Source: Thermoclostridium stercorarium subsp. stercorarium DSM 8532 (lineage in GTDB: Bacteria > Bacillota > Clostridia > DSM-8532). From it: DNA of 64,000 nt. Where the stretch lies: contig NC_020134.1 of the NCBI RefSeq assembly GCF_000331995.1, positions 2,702,627-2,766,626 of the forward strand. Direction: 5' to 3'. The position numbers and the translations under genes were made by a program. The first letter of the stretch is position 1, and the number at the start of each line of letters is the position of its first letter. Below the pieces are notes generated by a model. The model ran no database searches. It was not told the origin of the DNA and was given only the letters and a program-made list of their open reading frames with translations. Of this stretch, positions 17,888-28,011 are shown piece by piece.

Positions 17888-19510
17888 TCATTCTTTGATT
17901 GTAGTATACATAAAGTACTTGTATCCAAGGGGGGAGGAATAAAAACCGTCCAGTTTTTCGCTCTTGAGATATATGTCAACGTAATAGTAAATAGGACACA
18001 CAACCCATTCGTCAAAAAGTATGTCTTCTGCTTTATGCATAAGTTCAATTCGTTCCTTCCTGTCCGAAGAAGACTTGATACGCCTTATCAGCTCGTCGTA
18101 CTCCGCATTTGACCATTGGGCGTCATTATTTCCGCCGCCGGTTATCCACATGTCAAGAAAACAGATGGGATCATTGTAATCGGCGGTCCAGCCGTTTCGC
18201 GCCATATAGTATTCACCGTTTTTGCGCGTATTCAAAAAAGTGTTCCACTCCTGTGAAGTCAGCGTTACATTTATCCCTATTTCCTTCCACATCGACTGAA
18301 GAGCTTCGGCTATCAGCTGGTGTCCCGTTCCCTCGTTGTAGATATATTCAATGGTCGGAATGCCCTCCCCGTTCGGGTATCCGGCATCGGCAAGCAGTTT
18401 TTTTGCCTCCCTCAGGTTTGCTTCATAAGCTTCTCCTGAAGGATCGTAATAGTTACCTCCAACTTCACGGAATTCCTTTGTGGGATCCACATCGAAAAGC
18501 CCGGTGGGAACAAAGGCGCCTGCAGGCTGCTGACCGGCTTTTCCTATGTTCTTCACTATATATTCCCTGTCTACTGCGAGTACAAGGGCTTTTCTGACCA
18601 TGGGATTGTTCAGCGGCGGTTTGGTTACGTTAAAACTGATATAGTACGTACCCAACTGTGCCTGCAGATTAAATTCAGGTCTTCCCTTCCATGCATCAAT
18701 TTCGTCAGTTGGTATAGAGTCGGCAAACAATATCTCGCCGTTTTTAAATGCCGCCATAATGGCATTGTCATCCGACATCAGCATAAACCGGATTTTGTCG
18801 GGTCCGGTTATTGAAGAAGCATTCCAGTAATTCGGGTTCTTTTTTAAAAGAATGTATGAATCATGCACCCATTCCTCGAGCATGTACGGTCCATTCCCAA
18901 TATACGTTTCAGGTTTAAGCGTCCATGTATCAGGGTTTGCCTCGACTATGTCCTGCCTTACGGGGAAAAATGCCGGGAAGGCGCACAATTCAAGGAAATA
19001 CGGGGTTACCGCCACCAGTTTCACAACCAGCGTCCTGTCATCAGGTGCGGTAACGTTCAGTTTTCCTTCGTTATAGCCCTCGATACATTCAAACATATAG
19101 GCATAGTCGGCGCCGGTTTCGGGGCTAATCGCTCTGTTCCATGAATATACAAAATCATGGGCTGTTAAAGGTTTTCCGTCGCTCCATTTAAGTCCCTCAC
19201 GTAGTTTAAAAGTGTATGTCAGTCCGTCGTCGCTGACAGTATGGGATTCTGCCTGAGCATAAACAGGAGTGCCGTTTTTGTCAAGAGTGGTTAATCCTTC
19301 AAACATGTGGATCAGCATTGTGGCCACATCGGAAGCGGAATTCAGTGTAGGGTCAATGGTATCCGGTTCCGAGCCGACATGCACTGCGAGCTCGACAGGT
19401 TTCGGAGTGGGTGTGGCACCTCCCTGCCCCTGCCGGTTGTCGGTTCTGCAGGAACTTAGCAGAATGCTTGTTATAAGGACAATGGACACAAGAAACAGAT
19501 TTTTTCTCAA
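17888..19510 (-). CDS. oppA: Oligopeptide ABC transporter substrate-binding lipoprotein OppA
   Basis: Captures peptides outside the membrane for the OppBCDF importer encoded upstream. The 540-aa protein has a lipoprotein signal with lipobox LLSSC near residue 21, a Pro/Thr linker, and the SBP family 5 signature HVGSEPDTIDPTLNSAS. LREGLKWSDGKPLTAHDFVYSW and GNGPYMLEEW are further OppA-like motifs. The start codon is TTG at 19510, with GGAG 10 nt upstream; no ATG is close. It is last in the opp order on the minus strand and is separated from oppF by a terminator and about 350 bp, so it may be transcribed separately. Confidence 0.93.
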   Translation of the reverse strand: MRKNLFLVSIVLITSILLSSCRTDNRQGQGGATPTPKPVELAVHVGSEPDTIDPTLNSASDVATMLIHMFEGLTTLDKNGTPVYAQAESHTVSDDGLTYTFKLREGLKWSDGKPLTAHDFVYSWNRAISPETGADYAYMFECIEGYNEGKLNVTAPDDRTLVVKLVAVTPYFLELCAFPAFFPVRQDIVEANPDTWTLKPETYIGNGPYMLEEWVHDSYILLKKNPNYWNASSITGPDKIRFMLMSDDNAIMAAFKNGEILFADSIPTDEIDAWKGRPEFNLQAQLGTYYISFNVTKPPLNNPMVRKALVLAVDREYIVKNIGKAGQQPAGAFVPTGLFDVDPTKEFREVGGNYYDPSGEAYEANLREAKKLLADAGYPNGEGIPTIEYIYNEGTGHQLIAEALQSMWKEIGINVTLTSQEWNTFLNTRKNGEYYMARNGWTADYNDPICFLDMWITGGGNNDAQWSNAEYDELIRRIKSSSDRKERIELMHKAEDILFDEWVVCPIYYYVDIYLKSEKLDGFYSSPLGYKYFMYTTIKE

Positions 19511-19811
19511 AACCTTTTCACTCCTTTTAACCGTTTAATGCGAACCTTGTATTGTATTAAAACCAGATTGCAGCAGAACCAGTTTTCGCTACAGTATAAA
19601 TATTTCCAGTTTTTATAAGGTTCATACATAGACTTGTACATATTAAAACCGTAATTAAACGTTTATACCTATGAAACCGGCAACCAAAACACAAAAAACG
19701 TGCTGAAACCGTTAACCCGGGCATCACGGAAAAGGGAACACAAGTGCTTTTCATTACTATTACCATAAGAAACTTTTACTATCTTGTTTTTGACTGTACC
19801 CTACCTGAACA
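19511..19811. other. Gap between the oppF terminator and oppA
   Basis: About 300 bp, A+T rich, with the oppA GGAG at 19521-19524. I see no credible gene. No good promoter pair stands out on the minus strand, although a separate oppA promoter would be expected here. Confidence 0.4.
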
Positions 19812-19854
19812 CATAAAAAATAAAGAGACGGTTTCTGTCTACTAAAACCGTCTC
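19812..19854 (-). terminator. Terminator after oppF
   Basis: Stem GAGACGGTTT / AAACCGTCTC (19825-19854) with an 11-nt loop, followed on the minus strand by TTTATTTTTTA. It lies 10 bp after the oppF stop. Partial read-through could set the ratio of oppA to the rest of the operon. Confidence 0.85.
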
Positions 19855-19863
19855 CTTTGTTTT

Positions 19864-20859
19864 TTATTTTATATAATGGCAGGCGGCGTAATGGCCTTTG
19901 CTTATTTCGGTCAGCTTAGGTTCCTCCGCGCTGCAGCGTTCATCAGCGTAAGGACAGCGGGTGCGGAAAGGGCATCCTCCGGGCGGATTTAACGGGCTTG
20001 GTACATCCCCGTCAAGAATAATTCTTTTCTTATTTCTGCCGGATACCGGATCGGGTATCGGGACGGCGGATATAAGCGTTTTGGTATACGGATGCACGTT
20101 ATGGAACACAAGTTCATGGCTTTCGGCAAGCTCCACAAGTTTTCCGAGGTACATTACGCCTATCCTGTTGCTGATATGCTTCACAATTGAAATATCATGA
20201 GCAATAAAAAGATATGTCAGACCCATTTTTTCCTGCAGTTCCTCGAACATGTTTACTATCTGGGCCTGTATCGACACGTCAAGGGCCGATATGGGCTCGT
20301 CGCAGACAATAAACTCGGGATTGACCGCCAAAGCCCGGGCAATGCCAATCCTCTGCCTTTGCCCTCCCGAAAATTCGTGAGGATAGCGACTGGCATGTTC
20401 ACTGCTTAAGCCCACCTTATTCAGCATTTCCATAATCATGTCGTTTCTTTCCTTTTTTGAACCCGCCAGTTTATTAATATCAATGGGTTCACCTATTATA
20501 TCGCCTACGGTCATTCTCGGATCAAGAGAAGCGTACGGATCCTGGAACACAATCTGCATTTTCCGGCGGTAAGGCTTCATGTCAGCCTTTGTTATATCCA
20601 CGCCGTCATAAATAATTCTGCCACCGGTGGGCTCATAGAGGCGCAGCAGCGTCCTTCCGGTGGTTGTTTTCCCGCATCCCGACTCACCTACAAGTCCAAG
20701 GGTTTCACCCTTGTTTATATAAAAGGATACGTCATCAACGGCTTTAATGTATTTTTTGCCGAAAAGACCGTTTTTTACAGGAAAATACTGCTTTAAATTC
20801 CGGACTTCCACTAAAGGGTGCGCCGGAATTCTAATTTGCTTTTCGGTTGTCCTGTCCAT
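19864..20859 (-). CDS. oppF: Oligopeptide ABC transporter ATPase OppF
   Basis: Second ATPase of the Opp importer. The 331-aa protein has Walker [17 protein letters not shown]-loop [14 protein letters not shown], signature [15 protein letters not shown], Walker [15 protein letters not shown] and H-loop AHDI. The C-terminal oligopeptide extension has [13 protein letters not shown], a Cys pattern linked to an iron-sulfur cluster in this subfamily. The ATG at 20859 follows GGAGGCG and overlaps the end of oppD by 29 bp, so translation is coupled. Confidence 0.95.
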   Translation of the reverse strand: MDRTTEKQIRIPAHPLVEVRNLKQYFPVKNGLFGKKYIKAVDDVSFYINKGETLGLVGESGCGKTTTGRTLLRLYEPTGGRIIYDGVDITKADMKPYRRKMQIVFQDPYASLDPRMTVGDIIGEPIDINKLAGSKKERNDMIMEMLNKVGLSSEHASRYPHEFSGGQRQRIGIARALAVNPEFIVCDEPISALDVSIQAQIVNMFEELQEKMGLTYLFIAHDISIVKHISNRIGVMYLGKLVELAESHELVFHNVHPYTKTLISAVPIPDPVSGRNKKRIILDGDVPSPLNPPGGCPFRTRCPYADERCSAEEPKLTEISKGHYAACHYIK

Positions 20860-21859
20860 TTTCGCGCCTCCTTTCCCGTTCGAAAGATTCCTTCTGCAGC
20901 ATCCAGCATGCGCTTTTATGGGTCTGGGTAATCTGTGTAAACTCGGGCATCCTTTTCAGACAAATCCTCATGCATTTTTCGCACCTTGGAGCGAACGGGC
21001 ATCCCGCCGGAGGGTTAAGCATGTCCACCGGTGTCCCGTCAATGGGTATAAGTTTTTCGTGCTTTTCTGAATCAATTTTCGGTATACTGCGTAAAAGACC
21101 CTTCGTATATTCATGTTTCGGGTTATAAAAAATTTCGTCGGTGGTGCCTTCCTCAACGACCTTTCCCGCATACATCACCGCTATCCGGTTGCACATGCTT
21201 GCGACAATGCCAAGATCATGAGTTATCATAATGATTGACATGTTTATCTTGTTTTTAAGCTCTGTCATCAAATCTATAATCTGTGCCTGTATCGTAACGT
21301 CCAGAGCGGTTGTGGGCTCGTCGGCGATCAAAAGCTTTGGCTCACATGCCAGGGCCATGGCTATCATCACCCTCTGGCGCATCCCCCCCGAAAGCTCATG
21401 GGGATACTGTTTCAGCCTCTTTTCAGGCTCGTTTATTCCCACCAGTTTCAACAACTCCACGGAACGCTCGTATATTTCCTTTCTGCTCAAATCGGTATGC
21501 AGCCTTAAAACCTCACGTATCTGATTACCTATTGTATAAACGGGATTTAACGACGTCATGGGATCCTGGAATATCATGCTTACTTCCTTGCCGCGGATCT
21601 TTCTCAGTTCTTTCTCCGACATTTCATTTATACGGTGTCCGTTGAAATCTATTGTCCCGCCGATGATTTTCCCCGGATAGGCGGTAATCCCCATTATGGC
21701 CGAGGCGGTAACCGATTTCCCGCTTCCGCTCTCGCCCACAATACCCAGCACGTCTCCCTCCTGCATGCTGATGGAAACGTCGTTCAGGGCTTTTACCTCT
21801 CCTGCGGGGGTGAAAAAAGAAAGTCTTAAATTTTTTATATCCAATAACGTTTTACTCAC
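20831..21859 (-). CDS. oppD: Oligopeptide ABC transporter ATPase OppD
   Basis: First ATPase of the Opp importer. Walker A is [15 protein letters not shown], the Q-loop [14 protein letters not shown], the signature [15 protein letters not shown], Walker [15 protein letters not shown], and the H-loop THDLG. The C-terminal extension has [14 protein letters not shown] start at GTG 21859, 6 nt after GGAGGGG, which gives [11 protein letters not shown] (342 aa); a longer frame to 21892 runs into oppC without a binding site. The stop of oppC is one base away, so the pair is coupled. Confidence 0.95.
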   Translation of the reverse strand: MSKTLLDIKNLRLSFFTPAGEVKALNDVSISMQEGDVLGIVGESGSGKSVTASAIMGITAYPGKIIGGTIDFNGHRINEMSEKELRKIRGKEVSMIFQDPMTSLNPVYTIGNQIREVLRLHTDLSRKEIYERSVELLKLVGINEPEKRLKQYPHELSGGMRQRVMIAMALACEPKLLIADEPTTALDVTIQAQIIDLMTELKNKINMSIIMITHDLGIVASMCNRIAVMYAGKVVEEGTTDEIFYNPKHEYTKGLLRSIPKIDSEKHEKLIPIDGTPVDMLNPPAGCPFAPRCEKCMRICLKRMPEFTQITQTHKSACWMLQKESFERERRRENGQDNRKAN

Positions 21860-21860
21860 A

Positions 21861-22919
21861 TTACCCCTCCTGATTCTTGAGTTTAGGATCAAAAGCGTCC
21901 CTGAGTCCGTCTCCCAAAAGATTGAAGGACAGGATAATAAGGCTTATCATTATTGCGGGCGCCAGTAACCGGTGGGGATATGAGGTAATACCGCCTATTG
22001 CCTGGGACGCAAGAGAGCCAAGGCTCGGCATCGGCGCAAATACTCCCAGCCCCAGAAAGCTTAAGAAACTCTCCGTAAATATCGAAGACGGTATCTGTAA
22101 TGTGGTTGTCACAATAAGCGTCCCAATGCTGTTTGTCAAAAGATGCTTTCTTATAATTCTGCTGCCCGAAGCCCCCAACGCCTTTGCAGCCACCACAAAT
22201 TCCTGTTCTTTCAGCATAAGTACCTGGCTTCTTACAATCCTTGCCATTCCAACCCAGTACAGCAGCGAAAACACGACAAATATGCTTATAAGTCCAATTC
22301 CGACGGTATTTATCCACCCAAAACCCTTAACATTGTCCGAAAGTTCCTTCAGGGGGTATTTCAGCGTTACAGAAAGCAGTATTATAACGAGAATATCAGG
22401 GACGGTATAAATAATGTCCACCGTTCTCATCATAATCATGTCGATTTTGCCGCCGAAATAACCGGCTATGGCGCCGTAAACCGAACCTATTACCAGAATT
22501 ATCGCGCTTGCCACAATTCCGACCAGCAGCGATATTCTGCTCCCGACCATAATTCTAATCATCAGGTCACGGCCAAGGCTGTCGGTGCCAAGAATATGCG
22601 GAAATACTTTTTCCCCCGCTTCAATCCGCTCCATTTCAGCATCGGAATATTCCATAATGCCCAGGTTTTCACTTCCCCGTATCTGCTGTTCGTAGGAATA
22701 CGGGTAAAAGTACGGAACAATAAACGCAAAAATCATTATCAGTATAATAACAACAAGCGATACCATCGCCAGTTTGTTTTTTCTAAGCCTTCTGAAACCG
22801 TCTTTCCAGAAGCTCACACTTTCCCGCATAACAACAAGGCTCTGTTTTTCCGCATCGTCCGCAGGCAGAAAATCAGAAACATCAAGTTGAAAACTGAAAG
22901 GATTTTTCATTTTCTCCAT
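21861..22919 (-). CDS. oppC: Oligopeptide ABC transporter permease OppC
   Basis: Inner-membrane permease. The 352-aa protein has a cytoplasmic N-terminal tail with the RRLRKNKLAMVSL motif of OppC, a first membrane segment, then a periplasm-facing loop ending HILGTDSLGRDLMIR, and five further segments. The EAA-type loop reads VVAAKALGASGSRIIRKHLL. The C-terminus LLGDGLRDAFDPKL is typical. Start: ATG 22919 with GGAGGGA 11 nt upstream; a GTG at 22928 is too close to that site. It lies 15 bp after oppB. Confidence 0.94.
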   Translation of the reverse strand: MEKMKNPFSFQLDVSDFLPADDAEKQSLVVMRESVSFWKDGFRRLRKNKLAMVSLVVIILIMIFAFIVPYFYPYSYEQQIRGSENLGIMEYSDAEMERIEAGEKVFPHILGTDSLGRDLMIRIMVGSRISLLVGIVASAIILVIGSVYGAIAGYFGGKIDMIMMRTVDIIYTVPDILVIILLSVTLKYPLKELSDNVKGFGWINTVGIGLISIFVVFSLLYWVGMARIVRSQVLMLKEQEFVVAAKALGASGSRIIRKHLLTNSIGTLIVTTTLQIPSSIFTESFLSFLGLGVFAPMPSLGSLASQAIGGITSYPHRLLAPAIMISLIILSFNLLGDGLRDAFDPKLKNQEG

Positions 22920-22934
22920 CTCAGTCACTCCCTC

Positions 22935-23852
22935 CTACTTCAGTTTGATTCGCGGATCTATGATTTTATAGGCTATATCCACAATCACATTCAGAGTAAT
23001 AAGCAAAAATGCGAAGAAAATCGTCGTTCCCATTATAAGCGGATAATCCCTGTCGGTAATGGAGCCGACAAACTGGCTCCCCAGACCAGGTATTGTAAAT
23101 ATTTTCTCCACAACAAAGCTTCCCGTAAGAATACCAGCCAGCATGGGCCCGAGATATGTCACAACAGGAAGCACGGCATTGCGGAGGGCGTGCTTGAACA
23201 ATGATTTAAAACGGCTTAAGCCTTTGGCCCTTGCAGTCCGCATATAGTCCTGTCCCAGAACGTCCAGCATGCTCGAGCGCATTAGCCTTGAAATATATGC
23301 AGTGGGATAAAAGGCAAGGGAAACCACAGGGAGTATATAATGCAACGGCGAAGTAAGGCCAAATGTAGGCAAAACATGCAGTTCCACGCCAAAAAGGTAC
23401 ATCAGCACCGTTGCCACAACAAACCCGGGAACGGCTATACCCAGCGTGGAAACAAACATTATAAGCCTGTCAAACCATTTGCCTCTGTTCAGTGCGGCAA
23501 CAGCTCCCATGGGTATACCCACGAGAATTGCCAGCGCAACGGCCATTAATCCCAGCCTTGCAGAAACGGGAAATCTTGTTTTTATAATATCGTTAACTTC
23601 CTGACCTCGCATTTTCAGTGAAGTACCCAAATCCCCGTGAAGCAGCCTTTTCATGTAATTCACGTACTGGACCCCTATTGGCTGATCCAGTCCGTATTTT
23701 TCCTCAAGTGCCTTCAATGTCTGCGGTGAAGGCGCCTTTTCGGAAAGAAACGGGCCTCCCGGAACCAGATACATCAGGAAAAAGGTCAGCGTGGCAACCA
23801 AAAACAAGGTAACCACGGCAGATACAATTCTTTTAATTATATATGCACTCAT
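22935..23852 (-). CDS. oppB: Oligopeptide ABC transporter permease OppB
   Basis: First gene of the opp operon. The 305-aa membrane protein begins MSAYIIKRIVSAVVTLF with the characteristic first segment and PGGPF. Six hydrophobic segments are visible. The EAA-like loop reads DYMRTARAKGLSRFKSLFKHALRNA. The ATG at 23852 follows GAGGGG. A perfect SigA promoter lies about 190 bp upstream and the leader between them has no obvious riboswitch. Confidence 0.95.
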   Translation of the reverse strand: MSAYIIKRIVSAVVTLFLVATLTFFLMYLVPGGPFLSEKAPSPQTLKALEEKYGLDQPIGVQYVNYMKRLLHGDLGTSLKMRGQEVNDIIKTRFPVSARLGLMAVALAILVGIPMGAVAALNRGKWFDRLIMFVSTLGIAVPGFVVATVLMYLFGVELHVLPTFGLTSPLHYILPVVSLAFYPTAYISRLMRSSMLDVLGQDYMRTARAKGLSRFKSLFKHALRNAVLPVVTYLGPMLAGILTGSFVVEKIFTIPGLGSQFVGSITDRDYPLIMGTTIFFAFLLITLNVIVDIAYKIIDPRIKLK

Positions 23853-24040
23853 GAATGAACACCCCTCAATAAAGCAAAAAACCGTTTCTTCAACAAAAAT
23901 AAAAACAGCCCCGTGCGGACATAATAAATATTTATATTTTTTACATGTTGCCGCCCGTTGTTTTCAGGAATAAAATAAAAACTCAAACGGTATTGAAATC
24001 AGAATATAAAAATGCCTTATACCTGATTTGCATGTTTTTC

Positions 24041-24069
24041 ATTATACTTTACATAACGTTATCTGTCAA
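24041..24069 (-). promoter_or_regulatory. Perfect SigA promoter of the opp operon
   Basis: Minus strand TTGACA (24064-24069), 17 bp, TATAAT (24041-24046). All twelve consensus bases match. The spacer carries the small palindrome AACGTT, which could sit in an operator. The leader to oppB is about 180 nt. The rest of the 381-bp gap 23853-24233 holds the two terminators described separately. Confidence 0.9.
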
Positions 24070-24135
24070 TTTAACCAGGTAATATAATCCATGGTAATTT
24101 GTGTTTGTTTTTATAATAAAGAGGAGTTTTTTGAA

Positions 24136-24167
24136 ATAAAAAAAGCCTGCACTCAGACCAGTGCAGG
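24136..24167 (-). terminator. Terminator downstream of the truncated solute-binding protein
   Basis: Stem CCTGCACT / AGTGCAGG (24146-24167) with a 6-nt loop, followed on the minus strand by CTTTTTTTATTT. Second of two tandem hairpins after the gene remnant. Confidence 0.8.
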
Positions 24168-24190
24168 ACTTCCTCAAACAATTAAAATAA

Positions 24191-24220
24191 TGAGGTGGTA
24201 AACCGCAATTTACCACCTCA
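24191..24220 (-). terminator. First of two tandem terminator hairpins
   Basis: Stem TGAGGTGGTAAA / TTTACCACCTCA with a 6-nt loop, then TTATTTTAATT on the minus strand. It begins 14 bp after the stop of the solute-binding protein remnant. Confidence 0.75.
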
Positions 24221-24233
24221 TCTTAAGTTCCGT

Positions 24234-25052
24234 TTACTTTTTGTTGCATCTTTCATAAACCTGGGTTCTGATTTCACAGAATCTGTCAAGTCCCAGCTTC
24301 TTCATCGTCTGTATGTAGCTGTCCCAGTCTTTGTCGTTTTCAGGATCAAGATAACCCATTATAAATTGTGCGTAATATTGCTGAGCGGTCTGGTTAAGGC
24401 TGGTCGTAATGTCAGCCAGTTCACTGCTTTCTTCATCGGTGTATGTCATAACGGGAGAATTGAAGTAATAGTAACCTTCCCGGTTAAGGAATGTTTTCTC
24501 CAGTTCGGCAAGGTAAGGATAATAATACTCGTTCATATTCGGATGCTGTCTGCCGAATACTACAAATCCGTAATTCGTCAGAGTCTTGCCTTCGGATTTT
24601 AAAGGAGAAGACATCTGCTCGGTAAATACGTAATTGCCGCCTTCCTTTGTGTACGTTACACTTTCAATACCGTAGGTTCTGAATACCATACCTTCTTCGG
24701 TATGCAGCCAGTCCATATAGTCCATAAACCTTTCAGTGACTTCGTCGGAAGCATCTTCCGAAAAACCTATACCGTCCGCATTGTATAACGGGTTTCTCTT
24801 GAAATAGGTTGCCCTTTCGGGATTGCTTGACGGCATGACTTTTGCCCAGGTCCAGCTTGCTTCAGGGTTTTCGTTTCTTGACAGTCTGTTCATTTCACTG
24901 TCAATCTTTGAAGGATAACCCCATGCAACCATATGATTGCCCTTCGAAATTTCAGCATTCACCTGATCTGTTGTGCCTGTGGCAAATTCCGCAGGGCTTT
25001 CAAACGGATTATGCTTGTGTCTCCCACCGAATATACGCGTCTGCATGGCCAA
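24234..25052 (-). pseudogene. C-terminal remnant of an extracellular sugar-binding protein
   Basis: The 272-aa frame matches the C-terminal half of long (about 500-560 aa) solute-binding proteins of the LplA/YtcQ type that feed complex-carbohydrate ABC importers. Recognisable parts are HNPFESPAEFATG, VAWGYPSKIDSEMNRL, RFMDYMDWLHTEEGMVFRTYG and MTYTDEESSELADI. The signal peptide, lipobox and the first lobe are missing. The frame opens at a TTG without a binding site, just after the larA terminator, and no promoter is visible. It still has its own tandem terminators. I read it as the end of a gene whose front was removed by deletion, not a working protein. Confidence 0.75.
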
Positions 25053-25086
25053 TAAGACTGCATTATTCGTTAACGGCGGAAACGGT

Positions 25087-25120
25087 AAAAAAAAGAGTCT
25101 GCATTAAGGCCATGCAGACT
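25087..25120 (-). terminator. Terminator of the larA operon
   Basis: Stem AGTCTGCAT / ATGCAGACT (25096-25120) with a 7-nt loop, followed by CTTTTTTTTA on the minus strand. It lies 42 bp after the larA-family stop. Confidence 0.85.
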
Positions 25121-25162
25121 TAAATGCTTATTTAATTTTTCTAAACATGTTTTAACGCGTTT

Positions 25163-26437
25163 TTATTTTCCCTTAACCGCCCAAAGACCCAGTGCGGGAT
25201 TTGAGATATAGAAATATCTCTCGCCGCTGTATTCGACATAACCGTCGGTAATTCCTTCGGGCATATATTTCCTTTCGGCTTCCTCGTATGGCATGTATCT
25301 AAAGCCTACACCTTCCACCTCTTCACGGGTCAAATGTTTAACCGCGTAAGTAATGGTGAACCTGCCGTCGCTGGAACCGTGAATTAAATGGGCCGCCGCC
25401 GAAGGATTTTCCCTGAGATCGGCATTCTCGTTGTATTTTTTCAGCGTGTTTTCCCTTCCCTTATAGCCGTATTTTCTGATTAGCCTGTCTATGCCGTCGT
25501 CCTCTCCGAATTTCCTTACACCCGGTGCCAGGATTATCAGCTCCCCGCCGTCGGCTATTGCCATACGCGTGCGGTAGATGGCCTTGTTCCCCAGCCACGT
25601 ACTTTTAAACTCCCTCGGGTCAAGATACACAACCGCTTTCTTAATCGGCTCGTCAAGCCAGATCAGATTTTTCTCTCGGCTCAGTTCAACCGCCGCTTCA
25701 AACACTTTCCTGCTGTTGCCGGCAAACACCCCTTCAATCCTTACGTTGTCATGCGAGGCGGTGGTTACCGTCAGTATATATACCAGCGGCAGACTGTTCA
25801 GAAAATGTTCCTGGGCATAGTCAAAAACTTTTCTGACGGGGGAATGGTCCTTACCCATAATGCGCTCCATTCCGAAAACAGCGCCGAGTATATGACTGCG
25901 GTTAATGGTATCCTTGCCGCCGCACCCCACAAGTATATTTTTGGTATAGTTTGCCATTCCCACAACCTCATGAGGTACAACCTGGCCGATGGACAGGATA
26001 AGATCATACGAAGGATCCAAAAGGCGTTTGTTTATTTCCACCGGGAGAGGATCGTTTATAAGCCCTTCGGATACTTCGGCGACATAGCTTGCAGGAACCT
26101 CGCCTATCTTTACCACGTCCTCCCTCCAGTTGTGGACAAGCACCTCCTCATAAGGCACCATCCCCTCGAAAAAGACCTTTACCTGCTCTCTGGTCATGGG
26201 ATCGTGGGTGCCCAGCGCAGGCATGATGTCCACCTGCACCGAATCCTTAAGTTTTGAATAAATCATCGCGGTTATTTTCCCCGCTCCGGAATGCATGCGG
26301 GTGAAATCGGGAGGAAGAAGCAATATTTTTTTCAGGGGCTGTTTTCCTGCTTCGCCCAGCACTTCATCCACAATCTCGCGGAGTTCATCATCGGTTATGC
26401 CGTTATTCGCACCAGCAATTCTGATTATATCCCTCAT
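25163..26437 (-). CDS. LarA-family nickel-pincer racemase/epimerase
   Basis: LarA enzymes racemise or epimerise 2-hydroxyacids using a nickel-pincer nucleotide; known members act on lactate, malate, phenyllactate, hydroxyglutarate or gluconate. The 424-aa protein has the expected ligands and catalytic residues: LLPPDFTRMHSGAG, PALGTHDPMT, GQVVPHEVVGMANYTKN and GCGGKDTINRSH (the His and Lys set). Start: ATG 26437, 9 nt after GAGG; upstream in-frame ATGs lie inside a hairpin. It is last in an operon with 6-phosphogluconate dehydrogenase and a PfkB kinase, so a sugar acid is a more likely substrate than lactate. No larB, larC or larE gene for the cofactor lies in this window. Confidence 0.88.
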   Translation of the reverse strand: MRDIIRIAGANNGITDDELREIVDEVLGEAGKQPLKKILLLPPDFTRMHSGAGKITAMIYSKLKDSVQVDIMPALGTHDPMTREQVKVFFEGMVPYEEVLVHNWREDVVKIGEVPASYVAEVSEGLINDPLPVEINKRLLDPSYDLILSIGQVVPHEVVGMANYTKNILVGCGGKDTINRSHILGAVFGMERIMGKDHSPVRKVFDYAQEHFLNSLPLVYILTVTTASHDNVRIEGVFAGNSRKVFEAAVELSREKNLIWLDEPIKKAVVYLDPREFKSTWLGNKAIYRTRMAIADGGELIILAPGVRKFGEDDGIDRLIRKYGYKGRENTLKKYNENADLRENPSAAAHLIHGSSDGRFTITYAVKHLTREEVEGVGFRYMPYEEAERKYMPEGITDGYVEYSGERYFYISNPALGLWAVKGK

Positions 26438-26455
26438 CTCAACCATCCTCATACC

Positions 26456-26529
26456 GGCTAATTCGCAGACAAATTTCTGCGAATTAGCCATATTTTTTGA
26501 TTATATCCCTTTTCGCCGCAACGGCGAAA
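26456..26529 (-). promoter_or_regulatory. Two strong hairpins in the gnd-larA junction
   Basis: Next to the gnd stop is TTTCGCCG / CGGCGAAA (26511-26529, 3-nt loop). Just before the larA-family start is a perfect 14-bp stem GGCTAATTCGCAGA / TCTGCGAATTAGCC (26456-26489, 6-nt loop). Neither has a following T-run on the minus strand, so they look like intercistronic mRNA-processing or stability elements, or an attenuator, not terminators. Confidence 0.6.
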
Positions 26530-26532
26530 CTT

Positions 26533-27984
26533 TTAAACATTATATGTCGTGGCTGACGTGGTTCCGCCTTCACCTGTCCAGTTGGTATGGAAGAATTCGC
26601 CTCTTGGCCTGTCAACCCTTTCATAGGTATGGGCGCCGAAGTAATCGCGCTGAGCCTGCAACAGGTTTGCGGGCAATCTTTCGCACCTGTAAGCGTCGTA
26701 ATAACATAAAGCCGACGTAAATGCAGGAACAGGAATACCGTTCATTAATGCAACTGAAACAACTCTTCTCCAGCTGTCCTGAGCCTTTTCCACTTTTTCC
26801 TTGAAGAACGGATCCAACAGCAGATTTGTAAGGTCAGGATTCCTGTCAAAGGCTTCCTTTATCTTTCCAAGGAATTTTGAACGGATAATGCATCCTCCGC
26901 GCCACATCATCGCAATACCGCCGTAATTAAGGTTCCAGCCGTAGGTTTTTGCCGCTGAACGCATTAACGTAAAGCCCTGAGCGTATGAAACAATCTTCGA
27001 CGCATACAGAGCGTTGCGGATGTCTTCGATAAACGCTTTCCTGTCCCCTTCAAATTTCGGGACCGGTCCTGAAAGCACCTTTGACGCCGCAACCCTTTCG
27101 TCCTTCATCGCCGACAGGCAGCGGGCGAAAACAGCTTCCCCAATCAGTGTCAAAGGTATACCTTCGTCAAGGGCCGCAATGGCGGTCCATTTGCCCGTAC
27201 CTTTCTGGCCCGCGGTGTCAAGGATCTTATCCACCAGAGGCTGTCCGTCTTCGTCTTTGTACGCAAGAATGTCCCGGGTGATTTCAATAAGATAGCTGTT
27301 TAAATCGCCTTCGTTCCATTCCTTAAACACTTCATGCATTTCATCGGCGGTCATGCCAAGCAAATCCTTCATCAGGTGGTATGCTTCGCAAATCAGCTGC
27401 ATGTCGCCGTATTCAATGCCGTTATGCACCATTTTTACAAAATGGCCGGCGCCGTTTTCCCCCACCCAGTCGCAGCAAGGAGTTCCGTCATCAACCTTTG
27501 CCGCTATTGCCTGGAATATTTCCTTAACATGGGGCCAGGCTTCAGGGGAGCCGCCGGGCATCAGACTCGGTCCCTTCAAAGCGCCTTCCTCGCCGCCCGA
27601 TACTCCGGTACCGATATACAACAGACCCTTTTCTTCAAGGTATTTCGTGCGGCGTATTGTATCCGGGAAATGGGAATTTCCGCCGTCTATAATAATATCC
27701 CCTTTTTCAAGATGCGGAATCAGCATTTCGATAAAATCGTCAACGGGTTTGCCGGCTTTGACCATAAGCATTATCTTTCTGGGCTTCTTCAGCGAATTCA
27801 CCAGTTCCTCTATGGAATAAGTGCCGATAATGTTCTTTCCTTTCGCCCTGCCGTTTATGAAAGCGCTTACTTTTTCGGTAGTACGATTAAACACGGCAAC
27901 GGTAAAGCCCTTGCTCTCCATATTCATTGCAAGGTTTTCTCCCATAACCGCAAGTCCGATTAAACCAATATCCGCTTTGCTCAT
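26533..27984 (-). CDS. gnd: 6-phosphogluconate dehydrogenase, decarboxylating
   Basis: Converts 6-phosphogluconate to ribulose 5-phosphate and CO2 with NADP. The 483-aa protein is of the long dimeric type. Motifs: [17 protein letters not shown] (Rossmann GxAxxG), [61 protein letters not shown] with the catalytic Lys, and [11 protein letters not shown]. The ATG at 27984 follows GGGAGGG. It lies 27 bp after the PfkB kinase gene and 95 bp before the larA-family gene. No glucose-6-phosphate dehydrogenase gene is near, so its substrate probably comes from a sugar acid through the neighbouring kinase. Confidence 0.96.
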   Translation of the reverse strand: MSKADIGLIGLAVMGENLAMNMESKGFTVAVFNRTTEKVSAFINGRAKGKNIIGTYSIEELVNSLKKPRKIMLMVKAGKPVDDFIEMLIPHLEKGDIIIDGGNSHFPDTIRRTKYLEEKGLLYIGTGVSGGEEGALKGPSLMPGGSPEAWPHVKEIFQAIAAKVDDGTPCCDWVGENGAGHFVKMVHNGIEYGDMQLICEAYHLMKDLLGMTADEMHEVFKEWNEGDLNSYLIEITRDILAYKDEDGQPLVDKILDTAGQKGTGKWTAIAALDEGIPLTLIGEAVFARCLSAMKDERVAASKVLSGPVPKFEGDRKAFIEDIRNALYASKIVSYAQGFTLMRSAAKTYGWNLNYGGIAMMWRGGCIIRSKFLGKIKEAFDRNPDLTNLLLDPFFKEKVEKAQDSWRRVVSVALMNGIPVPAFTSALCYYDAYRCERLPANLLQAQRDYFGAHTYERVDRPRGEFFHTNWTGEGGTTSATTYNV

Positions 27985-28011
27985 AAAAATCCCTCCCGTA
28001 CTAACTGTTTC

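Noticed and set aside
22143-23204. A long open frame on the plus strand opposite oppB and oppC
   Set aside because: Its protein is basic and low in hydrophobic order, it has no binding site, and the opposite strand carries clear opp permease motifs across the whole stretch.
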